Of a DNA stretch of 43,691 nucleotides, positions 40,797-43,691 are shown piece by piece. The notes beneath the pieces are model-generated. The model was not told the origin of the DNA. It ran no database searches and saw only the letters and a program-made list of their open reading frames with translations. Source of the stretch: an uncultured Prevotellaceae bacterium. Lineage in GTDB: Bacteria > Bacteroidota > Bacteroidia > Bacteroidales > Bacteroidaceae. Position 1 is the first letter of the stretch. Every line of letters begins with the position of its first letter. Made by a program: the position numbers and the translations under genes. The DNA lies in the NCBI GenBank assembly GCA_902786565.1, contig CADACW010000008.1:69124-112814 (forward strand), written 5' to 3'.

Positions 40797-43691
40797 ATGA
40801 AAAAGCTGACTATTTTGACCTCCATCCTGACATGGCTTGCAGCAGCCTCCTGGGCACAGGGCACGGCGAGCCACTTCACTCTTTGCGACGACGCCCTGTC
40901 AGGTACGAGTGGCATGACTGTTACTGCCATCCTCGACTTGAGTAATACCAGCATATACTGGGGCAACTCCTATGGCCGCTATCAGGTGGGTGCCTTCGTC
41001 GAGGGCGAGTGCCATGCCATTGCCATGGAGGGCGAAAGCGAGAATATGACGTATTGGAACGACCGCGACCAGTATGGCAACTGGTTTGTGTTGAAGCTGA
41101 AATACAGTTCGGCGCGTCGGTCAAAGCCCGTCCGCTTCAAACTCTACAACGACCGCACAGGCATTGAATACGAACTGAAGAATGACGACAATATCCGTAC
41201 CATCGGCGTCAACTACGGCCTCGACACCAACCCCATCGTGCTGAAAGCCGTTGAAGTGACCAATATCTCCTTCAACGACTTCGAGATGACCGCGGGCAGT
41301 TCGTATGACCTGGGGGCCAAACTGACGCTGACCCCCTCAAACGGCACCATTCCAAGCAATTTGGTATGGGAAATCTCGCCAAGCACCTACAGTCTGGATG
41401 ACAATGGTTTCGGCGCTTACCATTTTTATCCATCTGCTGCAGGTACCTACGAAGTCGATGTCTACAATCCTGGCCGTAGCCTCTATGCGCGCAGTGGTAT
41501 CATCACCGTGAAAAGGCAACCGAACTACGTCAGCGGCCTGAGCATCAATTCGGGCTATGAGACGAATGAAGTGCCCAAAGGCGACGCCAGCACACTGGGC
41601 GATGTGCTGGCCCGAGCGCTGAAGGTGAGCTACTACTATCCCAGTGAAGCTCCCGATGAATATCCCGAGTGGGAGTCATCGAACATCAACGTTGTGCGAC
41701 AGGATGCCGCTGGCACTTGGATGCCCGTAGGCAAGGGCTCCTGCACCATGACGGCCAAGGTTTACAACAAGCCTGGCGATGCATCCAGCGGTGTGCGCAA
41801 GTCGGCCTCGCTGACAATCAAGGTGACCAACTATGTCACCAGCCTCAATGTTCTGCACTATCAGCTCAACTGCTATGTGGGCGACGACCTCACCGACTAT
41901 CTGCCTCGCACCGTCGAGATAGAGCCTGCCGATGCCGACAAACCTACCTTCGACTACCAGCCAGTCCGCAGCAGCGGCATCCTTGAACGACGTTCCGACG
42001 GCCATATCGTCGCCATCGGCGAGGGCAACGGTATGGTACAGGTCACGGCCAAGAGCGATGGCGGAGACGTCTCCGTCAACATCAGCGTGATGGTCCAGAA
42101 TGCCTGGAACGATGTAGCTGTCAAGCAACCAACGCTATCCATCAAATATACCGGCGCGGGAAGTGCACAGGACATCACCAGCGCCGTGAAGGGCAACATC
42201 AGCTATCTGCCCGCTTCGGCCACCTATTTTGCTGGCTATGGCCCCACTGTCACCTCCAGCAATCCCAGTGTGGTGAGCGTCGAGAACGTGCCGTCAGCCA
42301 CTGGTGTCGGCTCCGACCTCACTGCCACGGCCCACAAAGCAGGCACAGCCACCATCACCGTCACCCTTGAGTCGCCCAACCTGCTGGAGGAGTCGGTCGC
42401 CAATGTCGGCACCGCCGTGGTGCCGAAGACGGTCACACGGTCGTTTGATGTCGTCATAGAGCCGTCCGTCGCCGGCATCTCCCTGCCCGGGCAGCTTGTG
42501 GTCATCATGGGTCAGACGCTCGACCTGAAGACCGCCCTGACGGTGGAGCCACAGGATGCGGAGTTCGACTACTCGAAGGTTCGCTGGTCGTGGAACGACG
42601 AGATGAAGGGCTATTTTGAGATTACCAACAATGTGCTGACCCCAAAGAAGCCCTACCGTGGCAGCATCAGCCTGACAGCTACCGTTGAGGGCAGCACGCT
42701 GACCGCCCAGACGCGCCTTTACATCCTTCAGCCCGCCACCGCCCTCAACGTTAAGAGCGGGTTCGAGAAGATTGAGGTCTTCGTCGGGCAGTCCACCGAG
42801 CTGACCGACAAGCTCAACGAGGCCTTCGTCGTCACTCCCGAAAACTCCACCGACGTGCTGTCCTACACCATAGAGAAAGAAGACATCGTCGAAAACGAGC
42901 GCGATGCCACCTTCTACCCCAAGAAGCAGGGCACCACCAAGGTGACCGCCACCCTCTATGACCTGTTGGACAGCGACTCCCGCAAGTCGCCCCGCTTCAG
43001 CAAGTCCGTCGAGGTGGTGGTGAAGGTCGCCCTTCAGGACTTCAGCTTTGACCAGCGTGAGTACAGCCTGAACGTTGGCCAGACGCTCGACTTGAAGAAA
43101 GAGCTTCGGCTGAGTCCGGCCGATGCCGACATCGACCTGTCGCAGGTGGTGTGGACGGTCGAGGACAACACCAAGGCCAAGGTTGACAATGGCGTGCTCA
43201 CCGCTCTTGCACCCACCGCCCCCGACTATTTCGAGGTGACCGCCACGCTCGGCAGCATCAAGGCTTCCACCATTATATGTATATACAGCCCCGCCACGGC
43301 CATCAACGTGAACAGCGGCTACGAGACCGTCGAGGTCTACGTGGGCGAGAGCGAGAAACTGACGGAAGCCCTGAAGAAGGCTGTCACCATTGTTCCCGCC
43401 AACTCGACCAGCAGCATCTGGTGGGAGTTTGCCGACGAGAGCATCGTTGGCTACGACGATATGACCGAGAAGTACATCCCCCTGAAGGGCGGCACGACCA
43501 AGGCCACGGCCCTCGCCAAGGGCTTTGACGGCAATGTCAAGGCCGAGATTACGGTCAAAGTGCTGGTGAAGGGCAGCAGTCTCTCGTTTGAAGATCGTGT
43601 ATATTATATGAACGTGGGCGAAGTGAAGGACTTCACCAACGAACTGAATATCTATCCCGCCGATGCCGTGTTCGACAAGTCAAAACTGCGG
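40797..43691 (+). CDS. Large Ig-repeat surface protein (3' end outside window)
   Basis: At least 965 codons, open to the window end. Signal peptide MKKLTILTSILTWLAAASWAQ. After about 150 N-terminal residues the protein is a chain of Ig-like (BIG2-related) repeats of roughly 80-110 residues. Two subtypes alternate late on: one starts ATALNVKSGFEKIEVFVGQS or ATAINVNSGYETVEVYVGES and includes GGTTKATA-like ends; the other has LNVGQTLDLKKELRLSPADAD or MNVGEVKDFTNELNIYPADA. Each repeat ends in a run such as AGTATITVTL. No catalytic motif. Such proteins are usually adhesins or long cell-surface stalks; a C-terminal anchoring or sorting tail would lie beyond the window. Divergent from the hybrid regulator. 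Confidence 0.85.
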   Translation, partial: MKKLTILTSILTWLAAASWAQGTASHFTLCDDALSGTSGMTVTAILDLSNTSIYWGNSYGRYQVGAFVEGECHAIAMEGESENMTYWNDRDQYGNWFVLKLKYSSARRSKPVRFKLYNDRTGIEYELKNDDNIRTIGVNYGLDTNPIVLKAVEVTNISFNDFEMTAGSSYDLGAKLTLTPSNGTIPSNLVWEISPSTYSLDDNGFGAYHFYPSAAGTYEVDVYNPGRSLYARSGIITVKRQPNYVSGLSINSGYETNEVPKGDASTLGDVLARALKVSYYYPSEAPDEYPEWESSNINVVRQDAAGTWMPVGKGSCTMTAKVYNKPGDASSGVRKSASLTIKVTNYVTSLNVLHYQLNCYVGDDLTDYLPRTVEIEPADADKPTFDYQPVRSSGILERRSDGHIVAIGEGNGMVQVTAKSDGGDVSVNISVMVQNAWNDVAVKQPTLSIKYTGAGSAQDITSAVKGNISYLPASATYFAGYGPTVTSSNPSVVSVENVPSATGVGSDLTATAHKAGTATITVTLESPNLLEESVANVGTAVVPKTVTRSFDVVIEPSVAGISLPGQLVVIMGQTLDLKTALTVEPQDAEFDYSKVRWSWNDEMKGYFEITNNVLTPKKPYRGSISLTATVEGSTLTAQTRLYILQPATALNVKSGFEKIEVFVGQSTELTDKLNEAFVVTPENSTDVLSYTIEKEDIVENERDATFYPKKQGTTKVTATLYDLLDSDSRKSPRFSKSVEVVVKVALQDFSFDQREYSLNVGQTLDLKKELRLSPADADIDLSQVVWTVEDNTKAKVDNGVLTALAPTAPDYFEVTATLGSIKASTIICIYSPATAINVNSGYETVEVYVGESEKLTEALKKAVTIVPANSTSSIWWEFADESIVGYDDMTEKYIPLKGGTTKATALAKGFDGNVKAEITVKVLVKGSSLSFEDRVYYMNVGEVKDFTNELNIYPADAVFDKSKLR

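Noticed and set aside
28266-43691. Cohesin partner for the dockerin-like tails
   Set aside because: The Ig-like and PCMD proteins nearby were considered, but none shows a cohesin pattern I can recognise.
1-43691. tRNA, rRNA, insertion-sequence transposase or prophage genes
   Set aside because: None recognised on either strand.

Overview
The window reads as a chromosomal segment of a Bacteroidales bacterium, most likely Prevotellaceae. Supporting signs are SusC/SusD genes, BACON, DUF4302 and PCMD lipoproteins, a hybrid one-protein two-component regulator, many secreted proteins ending in a GKKVxKK-type tail, and promoters of the Bacteroidetes form TTTG-N19/20-TAnnTTTG just upstream of starts. 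Family names were assigned by reading the sequence; no database was searched.

Layout. 1-389: AT-rich edge with an inverted repeat and a frameshifted antitoxin-like remnant. 390-5843 (-): giant secreted mosaic protein with starch-binding-like modules. 5958-13755: mostly housekeeping genes: rubrerythrin, type I asparaginase with an OprP-type porin, RlmD, a GT2 glycosyltransferase, a MATE exporter and phosphofructokinase. 13756-14345: decayed antitoxin/PIN-toxin locus plus a 22-bp palindromic repeat. 14346-19606: two convergent secreted proteins, an Omp28-like thioredoxin-fold protein and a BNR_4-type candidate polysaccharide lyase. 19795-30898: SusC, SusD, zinc metallohydrolase lipoprotein, DUF4302 lipoprotein, BACON lipoprotein, Omp28-dockerin protein and InlB-like/dockerin protein, all on one strand. 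30950-33334: Ig-like secreted protein closed by a strong terminator. 33539-37039: PCMD lipoprotein, outer-membrane barrel and calycin/PCMD protein. 37040-37763: repeat-rich spacer. 37764-40604 (-): TPR-sensor hybrid histidine kinase with AraC output. 40797-end (+): start of a large Ig-repeat surface protein, cut by the window.

How the genes fit together. SusC/SusD would import an oligomer. The neighbouring lipoproteins, the Zn hydrolase and the divergent BNR_4 protein would bind or cut it at the surface. The substrate is not evident, and a peptide or glycoprotein is as plausible as a polysaccharide. The divergent SusC/BNR_4 promoters suggest joint control.

The most unusual signal is a family of short tandem repeats with units of 7 or 8 bp. 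They repeatedly begin at, or contain, the stop codon of a gene (seen after at least seven genes). They also appear inside coding sequence: the hydrophobic core of the SusD signal peptide, linkers before C-terminal tails, and the C-termini of RlmD and the GT2 enzyme. A 15-bp perfect palindrome also encodes the identical last residues of two convergent proteins.
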